From: Protofrankia sp963555915
GTDB lineage: Bacteria > Actinomycetota > Actinomycetes > Frankiales > Frankiaceae
Reading direction: 5' to 3'
DNA: 64,000 bases
Assembly (NCBI RefSeq): GCF_963555915.1
Contig: NZ_CAUVXL010000046.1
Span: forward strand, 1-64,000
Both the position numbers and the translations under genes were made by a program. Positions 16,944-26,503 of this stretch are shown here, piece by piece. Position 1 is the first letter of the stretch; each line of letters opens with the position of its first letter. Below the pieces are notes generated by a model, which was given only the letters and a program-made list of their open reading frames with translations, made no database searches and was not told where the DNA came from.

Positions 16944-18560
16944 ATGGTCGCCGATCCGCGCGCCGCCGCCACCGAATTTAGGGAGCGGCGCGGTCCGGTA
17001 GGGCTGACACCTGATGGGGGACTGGCCCTGACTGTGAAACATCCGAATTGTGCCGATTTGCTCGACCTGCTGCTGGATGCCGGTAGCTGGACCTGTTGGG
17101 ATGGCGCTCCGGAGCAGCCGACGGTGAGCGCCGCCTATGGTCGGGATCTGTCGCGGGCCGCCGCACGTAGCGGTAGGGACGAGTCGATCCGGACCGGTGC
17201 GGGCCGGGTGGCTGGCCACCGGGTCGCTGTGGTGGCCAGCGAGTACGATTTTCTCGGCGGCAGCGTGGGCCGGGCCGCGACAAGGCGTGCCACGGCCGCG
17301 ATCGAACGGGCCACCGCCGAGAAACGGGTACTGCTCGCGTTGCCCGCGAGCGGCGGCACCCGGATACAGGAGGGCACCCCCGCGTTCCTGCAGATGCTGA
17401 CGATCAGTGCTGCCATTGCCGGGCACCGGGCGGCCAGCCTGCCCTACCTCGTCTACCTGCGCCACCCCACGACCGGCGGAGTGCTGGCGTCATGGGCATC
17501 GCTTGGCCATGTCACCTTTGCCGAACCCGGTGCATTGGTCGGGTTCCTCGGTCCTCGGGTGGTTGAGGCGCTCACGGGCGCGGCGCTTGCGCGTGACGCG
17601 CAGAGCCCGCGGGCGCTGCGCCGGGCCGGTGTGGTGGACGCCGTTGTCGCCCCCGTTGACCTGCGGGAAGCCGTCCAGCGGGTGCTGCGCGTCGTGGCGG
17701 TGGACCGAGGCCCGACGACCGCGGAGAGCGATACGGGAGCCCAACCGGCCGGCGTCGAGCTGGTCGAGCGTGGTGAGCCGGATCAGACGGGGGATCCGTG
17801 GGCGTCGGTGTTGGCGACCCGCGCGCCTGACCGTCCCGGATTACGTGCGTTTCTGGCTGCCTCGACCAGCGATCTCACCCTTCTCGGCGCGTCCGAGCTG
17901 GGCCAGGGCCCGGATGTGCCCGGCACGCCGATGGTCACGGCGCTCGCCCTGCTGCGTGGCATTCCATGCGTTGTCATCGGGCAGGACCGTGAGGCCCAGC
18001 GCCATCAGCCCATCGGGGTGCGCGCCCTGCACGCGGCGCAACACGCGGTGCAACGGGCTGCCGATCTTCGTCTACCCATAGTGACTGTAATCGACACGCC
18101 GGGAGCGGAACTCTCGGAGGAGGCAGAACGCAGCGGCCTGGCCGCGGCGATCGCGCACTGCCTGGCGGCACTGTTGAGCACACCGGTGCCGACGGTGAGC
18201 GTGCTGCTCGGACAGGGCGCGGGCGGTGCCGCGCTGGCCCTGCTGCCGGCGGACGCCGTGGTGGCGGCCGAGGACGCCTGGTTGGCTCCGCTGCCACCCG
18301 AGGGTGCATCGACAATCATGCACCGTACTGTTGACCATGCCGCCGAGATGGCGCGCGAGCTACGGATCACCGCCGATGACCTGTACCGGCTGGGCGCGGT
18401 CGACGTCGTCGTCGCGCGCGGTCCGGCCGGCGTCGGCACGACCGCCGGGTTCGCCGGGCTCGCCGGTGCTGTCGCGCACTGTCTAGCAGGCGTCGCGGTC
18501 CGCGACGCCGCTACGAGGCTCGCGGCGCGACGCGACCGTCATCGGCGCCTGTCGTCGTGA
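16944..18560 (+). CDS. Carboxyltransferase domain protein (acetyl/propionyl-CoA carboxylase AccD/AccA-like)
   Basis: A 538-residue protein with two crotonase-like carboxyltransferase halves. The N-terminal half has VVASEYDFLGGSVG, ALPASGGTRIQEGTPAFLQM and SLPYLVYLRHPTTGGVLAS, which match the acyl-CoA pocket of AccD-type subunits. The C-terminal half has PIVTVIDTPGAELSEEAE and VSVLLGQGAGGAALAL, matching AccA. It would use carboxybiotin to carboxylate an acyl-CoA. There is no zinc ribbon at the N-terminus and no biotin carboxylase beside it, so its partner lies elsewhere. It starts with ATG six bases from the divergent arfB start, which suggests leaderless or overlapping promoters. Confidence 0.85.
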   Translation: MVADPRAAATEFRERRGPVGLTPDGGLALTVKHPNCADLLDLLLDAGSWTCWDGAPEQPTVSAAYGRDLSRAAARSGRDESIRTGAGRVAGHRVAVVASEYDFLGGSVGRAATRRATAAIERATAEKRVLLALPASGGTRIQEGTPAFLQMLTISAAIAGHRAASLPYLVYLRHPTTGGVLASWASLGHVTFAEPGALVGFLGPRVVEALTGAALARDAQSPRALRRAGVVDAVVAPVDLREAVQRVLRVVAVDRGPTTAESDTGAQPAGVELVERGEPDQTGDPWASVLATRAPDRPGLRAFLAASTSDLTLLGASELGQGPDVPGTPMVTALALLRGIPCVVIGQDREAQRHQPIGVRALHAAQHAVQRAADLRLPIVTVIDTPGAELSEEAERSGLAAAIAHCLAALLSTPVPTVSVLLGQGAGGAALALLPADAVVAAEDAWLAPLPPEGASTIMHRTVDHAAEMARELRITADDLYRLGAVDVVVARGPAGVGTTAGFAGLAGAVAHCLAGVAVRDAATRLAARRDRHRRLSS

Positions 18561-18605
18561 CCGACGGTGATCGTGGCAGCTGCGGCCATGGGGCCGAGGC
18601 ACCGG

Positions 18606-21600
18606 TCAGTTCAGGGCGATGTTGACGATCCGGCCGGGAATCACGATCATCCGTTTCACGGTCCGGTCGGCAGTGTGGCGCGCGTACTCGTCGTGGCCGG
18701 CCACAAGGTCTCGCACCGCCTGTTCGTCGGCGTCCACCGGGACATCCACGGTGAACCGCACCTTGCCGTTGACCTGCACCGGCAGGGTCACCGTGGGATC
18801 GACGGCGAGCGAGTCGTCCGCCTCGGGGAAGGGATGCATCGCCAGCGAGCCATCGTGGCCCAGCCGCGCCCACAACTCCTCGGCGATGTGCGGAGCCAGG
18901 GGGGCGACCATGAGGACCAGCGCCTCGGCGAGTTCACGGGGCAGTCCACCGGAAGCGCCATAGCGCTTGCTGACGAAATTTGTCAGCTCGATGAGGCGGG
19001 CGACGGCGGTGTTGAAGCGCAGATCGGTGTAGTCGGCCCGGACCGCGAGGATCGTGCGGTGCAGCATCCGGGTGGCCTCCGCGTCCGGTGTGACATCGGA
19101 GACGACCGCCCCGCCGGTCGCCTCGTCGATGATGTTGCGCCACAGTCGCTGCAGAAAGCGGTGGGAGCCGACGATGTCGTCGGTGTGCCACGGCCGGTCG
19201 GCGTCCAGCGGCCCCATCGCCATCTCGTAGACCCGCAGGGTGTCAGCGCCGAAGCTGTCATATATCGCGTCCGGGCTGACGCTGTTCTTCAGGCTTTTGC
19301 CCATCTTCCCGGAGCGTCGGTTCACCGGCTCACCGTTGTAGCGCAGTGTGCCCTCTGCTGTGCGGACGACCTCGGCGGCGGGTACGTACATGCCGCGGCC
19401 ATCGGTGAACGCGTCCGCTTGGATATAGCCCTGATTGAACAGTTTCTTGAACGGTTCCCTGGTGGACACCAACCCGAGATCGTAAAGGACCTTGTGCCAG
19501 AACCGCGCATACAGCAGGTGCAGGACGGCGTGCTCGACACCGCCGACATAGAGCCCCACACCCCCGTCGCCGGGTGGGCCGTCCGGCGTGTGCATCCAGT
19601 AACGCTCGACCTTCGGATCGACGAAGCGTTCGCTGTTCGTCGGGTCGAGATAACGCAGGTAATACCAGCACGAGCCGGCCCATTGCGGCATGGTGTTGGT
19701 CTCGCGTCGGTATGTTTTCGGTCCCTCACCCAGATCGAGGGTGACAGTGGCCCAGTCGGTTACCCGGGCCAGTGGGGGGACCGGGTCGCTGACGTCGTCA
19801 TCGGCCATGGCGCTCGGCCGGAAGTCGGTCATCTCCGGCAGGGTGACGGGCAGGAGATCCTCACTGAGCGCGACCGGAAGGCCGTCATCGTCGAACACGA
19901 TGGGGAAGGGTTCGCCCCAGTAACGCTGCCGGGAGAACAGCCAGTCCCGCAGGCGGTATGAGCGGGCCGCGCGACCCGCACCGACGTCCTCCAACCAACG
20001 GATCGTCGACTTGATCGCGTCCGGCTTCGACAGCCCGACCAGGGGCGGCCCGACACCCGTCGCCGGCAGGTACTCGCCGTCCCCGGCGAAGGCAACCGGC
20101 CAGGTGTTCGGCTCGGCACCCGCGGGCACGTTGTGTTCGGCCCGCCAGTCCTCGTCCGGCGCCAACACGGCTGGGATCGGCAGGCCGAGTGTGCGGGCGA
20201 AGGAGAAGTCGCGCTGGTCATGCGCGGGAACAGCCATGATCGCGCCGGTTCCGTAGCCCATCAGGACGTAGTCGGCGAGGAAGACCGCAATGGGGTCGCC
20301 GGTAACCGGATTGGTGACATAGGAGCCGGTGAACACGCCGGTGCGTGGGATCTCGTCGGTGCCGCGCTGACGATCACCAAGGTGCGCTGCGTATTCCCGG
20401 TAGGCGTTCACCGCCGCTCGCGGCGTCCACTCCGGAGTCGGCCTGTTGCCGCTGGCACCGGTGCCCGGGCCCGCTTCGCGGTCAATCCCGTCGGCGAACG
20501 TCCACGCAATCGGGGTTCCCTGCGGCCATGCCTGTGCGGTCAGTGTGTCGACGAGAGGATGTTCGGGTGCCAGGACCATGAAGGTCGCGCCGGCCAGGGT
20601 GTCCGGACGGGTTGTGAAAACCTCGATACGGATGTCTGAGCCAACGGCGGTGAACTCGACCGTGGCGCCGTCGCTCGGTCCGATCCAGTTGCGCTGCATC
20701 TGCTTGATCGAATCCGGCCAGTCGACCAGGTCGAGGTCTGCGATCAGACGGTCTGCGTAGCTGGTGATCCGCATCATCCACTGGCGCAGTGGGCGGCGAA
20801 AGACCGGGTAGTTACCGACGTCGCTGCGTCCTTCGGCGGTGACCTCTTCATTCGCGAGCACCGTGCCCAGGCCCGGACACCAGTTGACCAGTTGCTCGGA
20901 GATGAACGCCAGCCGGTACCCGGCCACGATCTGTCGACGCTCAGTCGTGCGCAGAGCCGACCACGGCCGGTTGTGTGGGTTTGCGTCCCCGCGTGGTGCC
21001 CGGGTACCGGCCTCGAAGTCGGCGATCAGTTCGCTGATCGGCCGCGCGCGGCCCGCCTCGTCGTCGTACCAGCTATTGAAGATCTTCAAGAAGATCCATT
21101 GTGTCCACCGGTAGTACTCGACATCAGTGGTGGCCACTTCCCGACGGGTGTCGTGGCCAAGCCCCAAGCGTCCCAGCTGGCGCCGCATGTTGTCGATGTT
21201 GGCCTCGGTGGTGACCCGGGGGTGCTGGCCGGTGTTGATGGCGTACTGCTCGGCCGGGAGACCGAAGGCGTCGTAGCCGAACGGGTGGAGCACGTGGTAG
21301 CCGGTCATCCGTAGGTAACGGGCGAACACGTCGGTGCCGATGTAGCCGAGCGGATGACCGACATGTAGGCCGCTGCCGGATGGGTACGGGAACATGTCCA
21401 TGACGAAGAACACCGGACGCCCGGCGACCTGATCGAAGCCGTCCGACAGCGGACCATGCGGATTGGGCGCGTTGAAGGTGCCCCGCTCGGACCAGGTCTG
21501 TTGCCAGCGGCGCTCGATGTCACCCGCCAGATGTGCACCGTAACGGAACGGCAGATCCGACACCAGGGGGGGGATCTTGGCTGGAGTCGTGCCGTGGGTG

Positions 21601-21647
21601 CCTGCTGCGGTGCTCGCATTACCGGTGTGCTCGGAACTGCTGGTCAT
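18606..21647 (-). CDS. leuS: Leucyl-tRNA synthetase
   Basis: A 1013-residue class Ia synthetase. The HIGH signature appears as HVGH (residues 95-98) after FPYPSGSGL; the KMSKS loop appears as KMGKS (about residue 775) in RRSGKMGKSLKNS. The editing domain lies between (TTRPDTLAGATFMVLAPEH, TGAIMAVPAHDQRD), with the conserved Asp of the CP1 site. The C-terminal anticodon-binding part ends with VQVNGKVRFTV and RTVKRMIVIPGRIVNI. The first 30 residues are a poorly conserved Ser/Thr-rich extension. It charges tRNA-Leu. It is monocistronic and no T-box or leader was recognised. Confidence 0.96.
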   Translation of the reverse strand: MTSSSEHTGNASTAAGTHGTTPAKIPPLVSDLPFRYGAHLAGDIERRWQQTWSERGTFNAPNPHGPLSDGFDQVAGRPVFFVMDMFPYPSGSGLHVGHPLGYIGTDVFARYLRMTGYHVLHPFGYDAFGLPAEQYAINTGQHPRVTTEANIDNMRRQLGRLGLGHDTRREVATTDVEYYRWTQWIFLKIFNSWYDDEAGRARPISELIADFEAGTRAPRGDANPHNRPWSALRTTERRQIVAGYRLAFISEQLVNWCPGLGTVLANEEVTAEGRSDVGNYPVFRRPLRQWMMRITSYADRLIADLDLVDWPDSIKQMQRNWIGPSDGATVEFTAVGSDIRIEVFTTRPDTLAGATFMVLAPEHPLVDTLTAQAWPQGTPIAWTFADGIDREAGPGTGASGNRPTPEWTPRAAVNAYREYAAHLGDRQRGTDEIPRTGVFTGSYVTNPVTGDPIAVFLADYVLMGYGTGAIMAVPAHDQRDFSFARTLGLPIPAVLAPDEDWRAEHNVPAGAEPNTWPVAFAGDGEYLPATGVGPPLVGLSKPDAIKSTIRWLEDVGAGRAARSYRLRDWLFSRQRYWGEPFPIVFDDDGLPVALSEDLLPVTLPEMTDFRPSAMADDDVSDPVPPLARVTDWATVTLDLGEGPKTYRRETNTMPQWAGSCWYYLRYLDPTNSERFVDPKVERYWMHTPDGPPGDGGVGLYVGGVEHAVLHLLYARFWHKVLYDLGLVSTREPFKKLFNQGYIQADAFTDGRGMYVPAAEVVRTAEGTLRYNGEPVNRRSGKMGKSLKNSVSPDAIYDSFGADTLRVYEMAMGPLDADRPWHTDDIVGSHRFLQRLWRNIIDEATGGAVVSDVTPDAEATRMLHRTILAVRADYTDLRFNTAVARLIELTNFVSKRYGASGGLPRELAEALVLMVAPLAPHIAEELWARLGHDGSLAMHPFPEADDSLAVDPTVTLPVQVNGKVRFTVDVPVDADEQAVRDLVAGHDEYARHTADRTVKRMIVIPGRIVNIALN

Positions 21648-21736
21648 GCCTCATCATCCTCAGATCGTTTCGATCCGACCCATCCCGCGGACCCCGCGGG
21701 ATACCGTTGATCAGGACGGCGATGCCGATGAAAGGC

Positions 21737-22522
21737 TCACGCGGAGGGTGTCGATCGTTGTTTCGAGCCTATCCGGCGCCTGGAGACAAGGGCTGAGCGG
21801 TGGGCGAGATGGCGGGAGCAGAGCAGGCCCAGCGCCGCCGCGACGAGGTGGCCGGCGGCGGTGAAGTCGGGTTCACGCGCCATGTCCAGAGTGAGCCCGG
21901 CAGCCAGGCCACCGGTCAGCGGCCACCGCCAGCCCGGCGGCAGCGTGGCGGCGAGCACCGTCCCACAGGCGATCATGCCGTAACTGGTGCCGACGTCAAT
22001 GGTATCGCTGACCCGATCGTCGACGAGCTGTACGGCTCGACCCGCCGCCAGCCCACCGGCGACGATCAGACTTGCTCCGACGTGGCCGGCCGCGAAGACC
22101 CCGAGTGCCGGTCCGGAGCCGATCGCCCGCTCCAGCGGGCCGAGGACTGCGGCAACCGCGGTGGCCGACCGCAAGAAGGTGAAGCTCTCCAGCCAGAAGG
22201 CGCTGGCCATCAGGACGTAGAGCGGACGGGTCCGCAGCCCGCTGAGGTTGGTAGACCTGGTCACCAGGATGTGGCGATGCAGCTCCGGGTCGAGCGCGTA
22301 GGCGACCGCGAGGACGGCCGACGTGACCGCCAGGATGGCGATGTAGATCATCGCTAATGGTGCCGTATGCCATGCCTGGCGGAGCAGGTCCCGCCCGGCG
22401 TGCGGCGTGGGCCACCGCAACGGCGACTGCGACCGCAACGGCGACTGCGACCGCAACGGCGACTGCGACCGCAACGGCGACTGCGACCGCGAGAGCAGGC
22501 TGCGGGCGTCACGGAACAGCAT
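21737..22522 (-). CDS. Rhomboid-like membrane protein
   Basis: About 261 residues with six or so hydrophobic segments (APLAMIYIAILAVTSAVLAV, LGVFAAGHVGASLIVAGGLA, LTGGLAAGLTL, HLVAAALGLL). The candidate catalytic serine lies in VGTSYGM, and a histidine lies in AGHLVAAALGL in a later helix. This Ser/His arrangement matches the rhomboid-like actinobacterial family of intramembrane proteases. The N-terminus holds four copies of RSQSPL from an 18-base repeat. I start at the ATG 22520-22522, but an ATG at 22600 or tandem GTGs are possible; those would overlap the divergent DUF255 gene. Protease activity is not proven by sequence. Confidence 0.65.
   Translation of the reverse strand: MLFRDARSLLSRSQSPLRSQSPLRSQSPLRSQSPLRWPTPHAGRDLLRQAWHTAPLAMIYIAILAVTSAVLAVAYALDPELHRHILVTRSTNLSGLRTRPLYVLMASAFWLESFTFLRSATAVAAVLGPLERAIGSGPALGVFAAGHVGASLIVAGGLAAGRAVQLVDDRVSDTIDVGTSYGMIACGTVLAATLPPGWRWPLTGGLAAGLTLDMAREPDFTAAGHLVAAALGLLCSRHLAHRSALVSRRRIGSKQRSTPSA
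22414..22485 (-). repeat. Four 18-bp tandem repeats in the rhomboid-like gene
   Basis: The unit accgcaacggcgactgcg is repeated four times without change. On the minus strand it encodes RSQSPL four times in the cytoplasmic N-terminus. The copies are identical, which points to recent slippage. Confidence 0.9.
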
Positions 22523-22598
22523 CCGGTGGGCATACACCACAAAGGGTTCAATGTCTGGGAGCCGGCCAAACTTCCCCGGCAACGGGAATGCTGGCCAC

Positions 22599-24620
22599 AT
22601 GCCGAACCGTCTTGCCGACCAGACCTCACCGTACCTGCTCCAGCACGCGGACAACCCGGTCGACTGGTGGCCGTGGGGCGCGGATGCGTTCACCGAGGCC
22701 ACCGAGCGTGGTGTACCGGTCCTGCTGTCCGTGGGATACGCGGCGTGCCACTGGTGTCATGTCATGGCGCACGAGTCGTTCGAGGATGCCACCACCGCGG
22801 CGGTCATGAACGAGCACTTTGTCAACATCAAGGTTGACCGCGAGGAGCGGCCGGATGTCGACGCCGTCTACATGGACGTCACCGTTGCCCTCACCGGCCA
22901 CGGCGGTTGGCCGATGACCGTCTTCCTCACCCCGGCGGGCGAGCCGTTTTACGCCGGTACCTACTTCCCGCCGACGCCGAGAGCGGGGATGGGATCGTTC
23001 CGCCAGCTGCTGGAGGCGGTGGCAAGCGCCTGGCGGACGCGCCGGGACGAGGTGACCGCGTCCGGCGCGGACATCGTGCGCCAGATCTCCGCAGCGGCCG
23101 ACGCCGCAGGCGGGCCGCCGGCGACGCTCACGGCCGAGCTCCTGGCGGCCGCGGTCGAAAAGGCCGGGCGCACGTTCGACCAGGCCAACGGCGGTTTCGG
23201 GACGGCACCGAAGTTTCCGCCGTCCGCGCTGTTGGAGATGTTGCTGCGGCACTGGGCGCGCACCGGGGACGGCGCGAGTCTGCGCATGGTCGTGTCCACG
23301 TGCGAGCGGATGGCTCGCGGCGGGATCTACGACCAGCTTGCGGGCGGCTTCGCCCGCTACAGCGTGGACGCCACCTGGACCGTCCCGCACTTCGAGAAGA
23401 TGCTCTACGACAACGCCCAGCTGCTGCGGGTGTATCTGCATCTGTGGCGGGCGACCGGATCGGCCCTGGCACAGCGGGTCACCCGGGAGACCGCATCGTT
23501 CCTGCTGAGTGATCTGCGGACCGCGCAAGGCGGGTTCGCCTCCGCCCTGGACGCCGACACCGTCCTGCCCGCCGGTCAGGGAGTCGACGGTGCGCACGGT
23601 GTGGAGGGTGCCACCTATGTCTGGACGCCGGGTGAGCTTGTCGACATCCTCGGCCCGCAGGACGGCGGCTGGGCCGCGGATCTGTTCGGCGTCACCGTGG
23701 CAGGGACGTTCGAGCACGGGGCGTCCGTTCTTGCGCTGGCCGTGGACGCGGATGATCATTCGAGGTTCGACCGGGTGCGGGCCCGACTCGCGGCGGCCAG
23801 GGCGCGCCGGCCCCAGCCGGGCCGTGACGACAAGATTGTCGCCGCCTGGAACGGTCTGGCGATCGCCGCGCTGGCCGAGGCCGGCGCGCTGCTGGCGGAG
23901 CCGGCCTGGGTGACCGCGGCTGTCGAGGCGGCCACGCTGCTGTTCGACGTCCACTGGGTGGACGGTCGGCTGCGGCGGACCAGTCGGCACGGCCGGGTCG
24001 GAACGAACGCTGGGGTGCTGGAGGACTACGGGGACGTCGCCGAGGGCCTGCTCGTCCTGCATCAGGTCACCGGCGACGAGCGATGGCTGGCGTGGGCGGG
24101 CGACCTGCTCGAGGTAGTGCGTGCGCACTTCGCTGCGCCTGACGGTGGCTTCCACGACACCGCCGATGACGCCGAGCGGCTGTTGCGCCGGCCGCGGGAC
24201 CCCGCGGACTCGCCGACGCCGTCCGGTCAGGCTGCGGTCGCCGGCGCGCTGCTGACCTATGCGGCGCTGACAGGTTCACGCGACCATCGCGAAGCGTCCG
24301 ACCGGGCGCTGGAGGTTCTCACCCCGATGCTCGGCCTCAGCGCGTCCTTTGCCGGCTGGGCCGGTGCGGTCGCCGAGGCATCGCTTGCCGGACCGGCCGA
24401 GGTGGCCGTCGTTGACCGGCCGGATCTGGAACGACTGGCCCGGCTCGCCACCGCGCCGGGTGCGGTCGTGGTGACGTCCGGACCGTTGACGCGCGGACGG
24501 GGCTCCGCCGGGGTCTACGTGTGTCGAGGCTTCGTGTGTGAGCGGCCCGCGACCACGGCCGACGCCGTGCGTGAGCAACTGGGCGTCACGCTCGCCCCAG
24601 CGCCACCGTGGAATGTCTGA
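22599..24620 (+). CDS. Thioredoxin-domain protein of the DUF255/SPATA20 (YyaL) family
   Basis: A 673-residue protein. The N-terminal thioredoxin-like domain begins MPNRLADQTSPYLLQHADNP and has the family motif AACHWCHVMAHESFED (CxxC). It is followed by KVDREERPDVDAVYM and GGWPMTVFLTPAGEPF. The rest is an alpha/alpha six-barrel like those of N-acylglucosamine epimerases (GGIYDQLAGGFARYSVD, HFEKMLYDNAQLLRVY, DDKIVAAWNGLAIAALAEAG). Members are widespread, but their substrate is uncertain. The ATG at 22599 is fixed by the conserved start. It is divergent from the rhomboid-like gene. Confidence 0.9.
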   Translation: MPNRLADQTSPYLLQHADNPVDWWPWGADAFTEATERGVPVLLSVGYAACHWCHVMAHESFEDATTAAVMNEHFVNIKVDREERPDVDAVYMDVTVALTGHGGWPMTVFLTPAGEPFYAGTYFPPTPRAGMGSFRQLLEAVASAWRTRRDEVTASGADIVRQISAAADAAGGPPATLTAELLAAAVEKAGRTFDQANGGFGTAPKFPPSALLEMLLRHWARTGDGASLRMVVSTCERMARGGIYDQLAGGFARYSVDATWTVPHFEKMLYDNAQLLRVYLHLWRATGSALAQRVTRETASFLLSDLRTAQGGFASALDADTVLPAGQGVDGAHGVEGATYVWTPGELVDILGPQDGGWAADLFGVTVAGTFEHGASVLALAVDADDHSRFDRVRARLAAARARRPQPGRDDKIVAAWNGLAIAALAEAGALLAEPAWVTAAVEAATLLFDVHWVDGRLRRTSRHGRVGTNAGVLEDYGDVAEGLLVLHQVTGDERWLAWAGDLLEVVRAHFAAPDGGFHDTADDAERLLRRPRDPADSPTPSGQAAVAGALLTYAALTGSRDHREASDRALEVLTPMLGLSASFAGWAGAVAEASLAGPAEVAVVDRPDLERLARLATAPGAVVVTSGPLTRGRGSAGVYVCRGFVCERPATTADAVREQLGVTLAPAPPWNV

Positions 24621-24677
24621 TGTCTGACTACCGTTGCATGTGTATCAGATGTAAGTGTGTAATCAATCGGGAGGTTC

Positions 24678-25286
24678 ATGATGTACGGGAGCCCACATCG
24701 AGAGCAGGTGGCGAGGAGGCACGGGATGGCAGGATCGCGCGGGCGCGGCCACGGGCGGTGGGGCGAGCGCGAGCAGGCGCCCTCCGCAGACGATGCGCAG
24801 GCATGGTTCACGGGGCGACTGCCCGATGAGTGGTTCACCCACCCGGTCACGGTGACGGTGGATCGAGATGAGATCATTGTCGTGGGCACGGTTGCCGCTC
24901 CAGAGGTGGAGTCCGACGATCAGGCCGCAGCGGCCGCCGCCGAGTCCGGTCGGATCCGGCGGTTCCGCGAGCAGACCAGGGACGCCCGGATCGCGATCGC
25001 CCAAGAGGCGGAGGAGCGTTATCTGCGCAAGGTCGCGTGGGGGGTGACGGCCGGCGGCACGACCGAGTTGTTCACCACGCTGTCCGTTCCGGTAATGACC
25101 AGGCTTCGGCAACCAGAACGTCATGTTCTTGACACTCTGGTCGACTCGGGCGTCGCGCGCAGCCGCAGCGACGCGCTCGCGTGGTGCGTCCGCCTCGTCG
25201 GTGAGAATGCCCAGCCGTGGCTCGCCCGCCTGCGGGAGGCCATGGCGAAGGTCGAGCAGGTTCGCGCCGACGGGCCTGAACTGTGA
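24678..25286 (+). CDS. Conserved hypothetical protein with C-terminal ribbon-helix-helix-like segment
   Basis: A 202-residue protein. The Arg/Gly/His-rich N-terminus leads into WFTGRLPDEWFTHPVTVTVD, DRDEIIVVGTV, a coiled-coil-like charged helix (SGRIRRFREQTRDARIAIAQEAEE) and VAWGVTAGGTTELFTTLS. The C-terminus (ERHVLDTLVDSGVARSRSDALAWCVRLV) resembles the helices of a ribbon-helix-helix or related small DNA-binding fold. I do not know a named family. The ATG at 24678 (or the next codon) follows a GGGAGG site. The upstream 57 bases are unusually AT-rich for this DNA, which may mark the promoter. A strong hairpin terminator follows. Confidence 0.6.
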   Translation: MMYGSPHREQVARRHGMAGSRGRGHGRWGEREQAPSADDAQAWFTGRLPDEWFTHPVTVTVDRDEIIVVGTVAAPEVESDDQAAAAAAESGRIRRFREQTRDARIAIAQEAEERYLRKVAWGVTAGGTTELFTTLSVPVMTRLRQPERHVLDTLVDSGVARSRSDALAWCVRLVGENAQPWLARLREAMAKVEQVRADGPEL

Positions 25287-25328
25287 GAATCCGGCCGACA
25301 TCCGGCAGCGGGTAATTTTCACCGGCGC

Positions 25329-25369
25329 GTCCGGGGGCGCCGTCGATTGTTGCGACGGCGCCCCCGGAC
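25329..25369. terminator. Strong convergent hairpin terminator
   Basis: Perfect 17-base GC-rich arms (25329-25345 and 25353-25369) with a 7-base loop attgttg. It lies between the plus-strand gene ending at 25286 and the minus-strand TrhA gene ending at 25473. Confidence 0.75.
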
Positions 25370-25472
25370 AAGCCTCGTGGTTTGGTTTCGCCCCGGGTTT
25401 GTGTCCCCTTGGCTATGGAGTTGCCCCGCCGGCGACCGGTGACGGCAATTTCCTGATCACCTGATTACCCGG

Positions 25473-26156
25473 TCAGGTCGCATAGATGGCGAAGATGACG
25501 GCGATGTAATGGCACGCCGCCGCGACGATCGTGAACGCATGGAAAACCTCGTGGTACCCGAACGTCTCCGGGGCCGGGTTCGGTCGTCGGGTCGCATAGA
25601 CGATCGCCCCGATGCTGTAGAGGACGCCGCCGACGACGATCAGAACCAGCGTTGTCACGCCCGCGGTGTGCAGCAGCTGCGGTATGACGAAGACCGCCAC
25701 CCAGCCCAGGGCGATGTACAGCGGGACCATCAGGAAGCGGGGCGAGTGCAGCCAGAGCATCCGCAGTCCGATCCCGACCGCTGCGCCGCTCCAGACGATC
25801 GTGAGTATGGTCCGCGAGGTCCTCGGTGGCAGCGCCAGCAAGGTCAGCGGTGTGTACGTCCCGGCGATGAAAACAAAGATCATTGAATGGTCGAGTCGCT
25901 TCATCAGCGAGCGGGAACGTGACGTCGACCACATTTTTCGGTGGTAAAGCGCGCTGGTGCCGAACAGAAGGGCGATGCTCAGCGCATAAATGCCGACGGC
26001 CAGCCGTGCGCGGAACGTGCTTGCCAGAGCCACGGCGATTACGCCGAGTGCCACACTGACCGGGAACGCGCCGGCATGTAGCCACCCACGCATCCGTGGT
26101 CGCACCAGGTCGTGGGGATGGTTGCCGAAGTCGTGTCCGGGTGCCGTTGTGGTCAC
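25473..26156 (-). CDS. TrhA/hemolysin III (PAQR-like) membrane protein
   Basis: A 227-residue polytopic protein with seven predicted helices (GAFPVSVALGVIAVALAS, LAVGIYALSIALLFG, FLMVPLYIALGWVAVFVI). Family motifs are visible: SALYHRKMW in helix 2, LDHSMIFVFIAGTYTPLTLL and the C-terminal GYHEVFHAFTIVAAACHYIAV, which carries the histidines of the metal site. The family is linked to membrane homeostasis. I use the GTG at 26154-26156 because the longer frame adds unrelated sequence. It is divergent from pckG and has no operon partner. Confidence 0.85.
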   Translation of the reverse strand: MTTTAPGHDFGNHPHDLVRPRMRGWLHAGAFPVSVALGVIAVALASTFRARLAVGIYALSIALLFGTSALYHRKMWSTSRSRSLMKRLDHSMIFVFIAGTYTPLTLLALPPRTSRTILTIVWSGAAVGIGLRMLWLHSPRFLMVPLYIALGWVAVFVIPQLLHTAGVTTLVLIVVGGVLYSIGAIVYATRRPNPAPETFGYHEVFHAFTIVAAACHYIAVIFAIYAT

Positions 26157-26503
26157 CTGGTTACCGTATCTTGCGACCACTCTCCTTACTACCCACCGCC
26201 AATGTCGCGCACCGCGTTCAGTTCCGGAGCGTGACGGATCTACCTCGCTGTGGGGCAGTTCGACCGCGCGACTGTCAGAAGCTCCCACGGTAGAGTCAAA
26301 AGATCCTGTACCCGGCCTCGAATCACCCGAGCCGTGGTGGACCCGCTATGTAGTGGACGGTGGGGTGTCGGCACGTTGTTGCGGGTTCACTACGCATGCG
26401 TTCCGCGTTCCACGATCCCGGGCACGAGTGGGTCTGTCATGGCGGGGACGTGTGGCGGCACGGCGAGGCCGTGGTGGGCTCAACTCAAGCGGAGGTGGGA
26501 GCT
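26157..26503. other. Divergent promoter region between TrhA gene and pckG
   Basis: 347 bases with no convincing gene. The only clear signal is the GGAGG ribosome site of pckG at 26491-26495. The promoters of both genes should lie here, but I could not fix exact -10/-35 elements. Confidence 0.5.
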
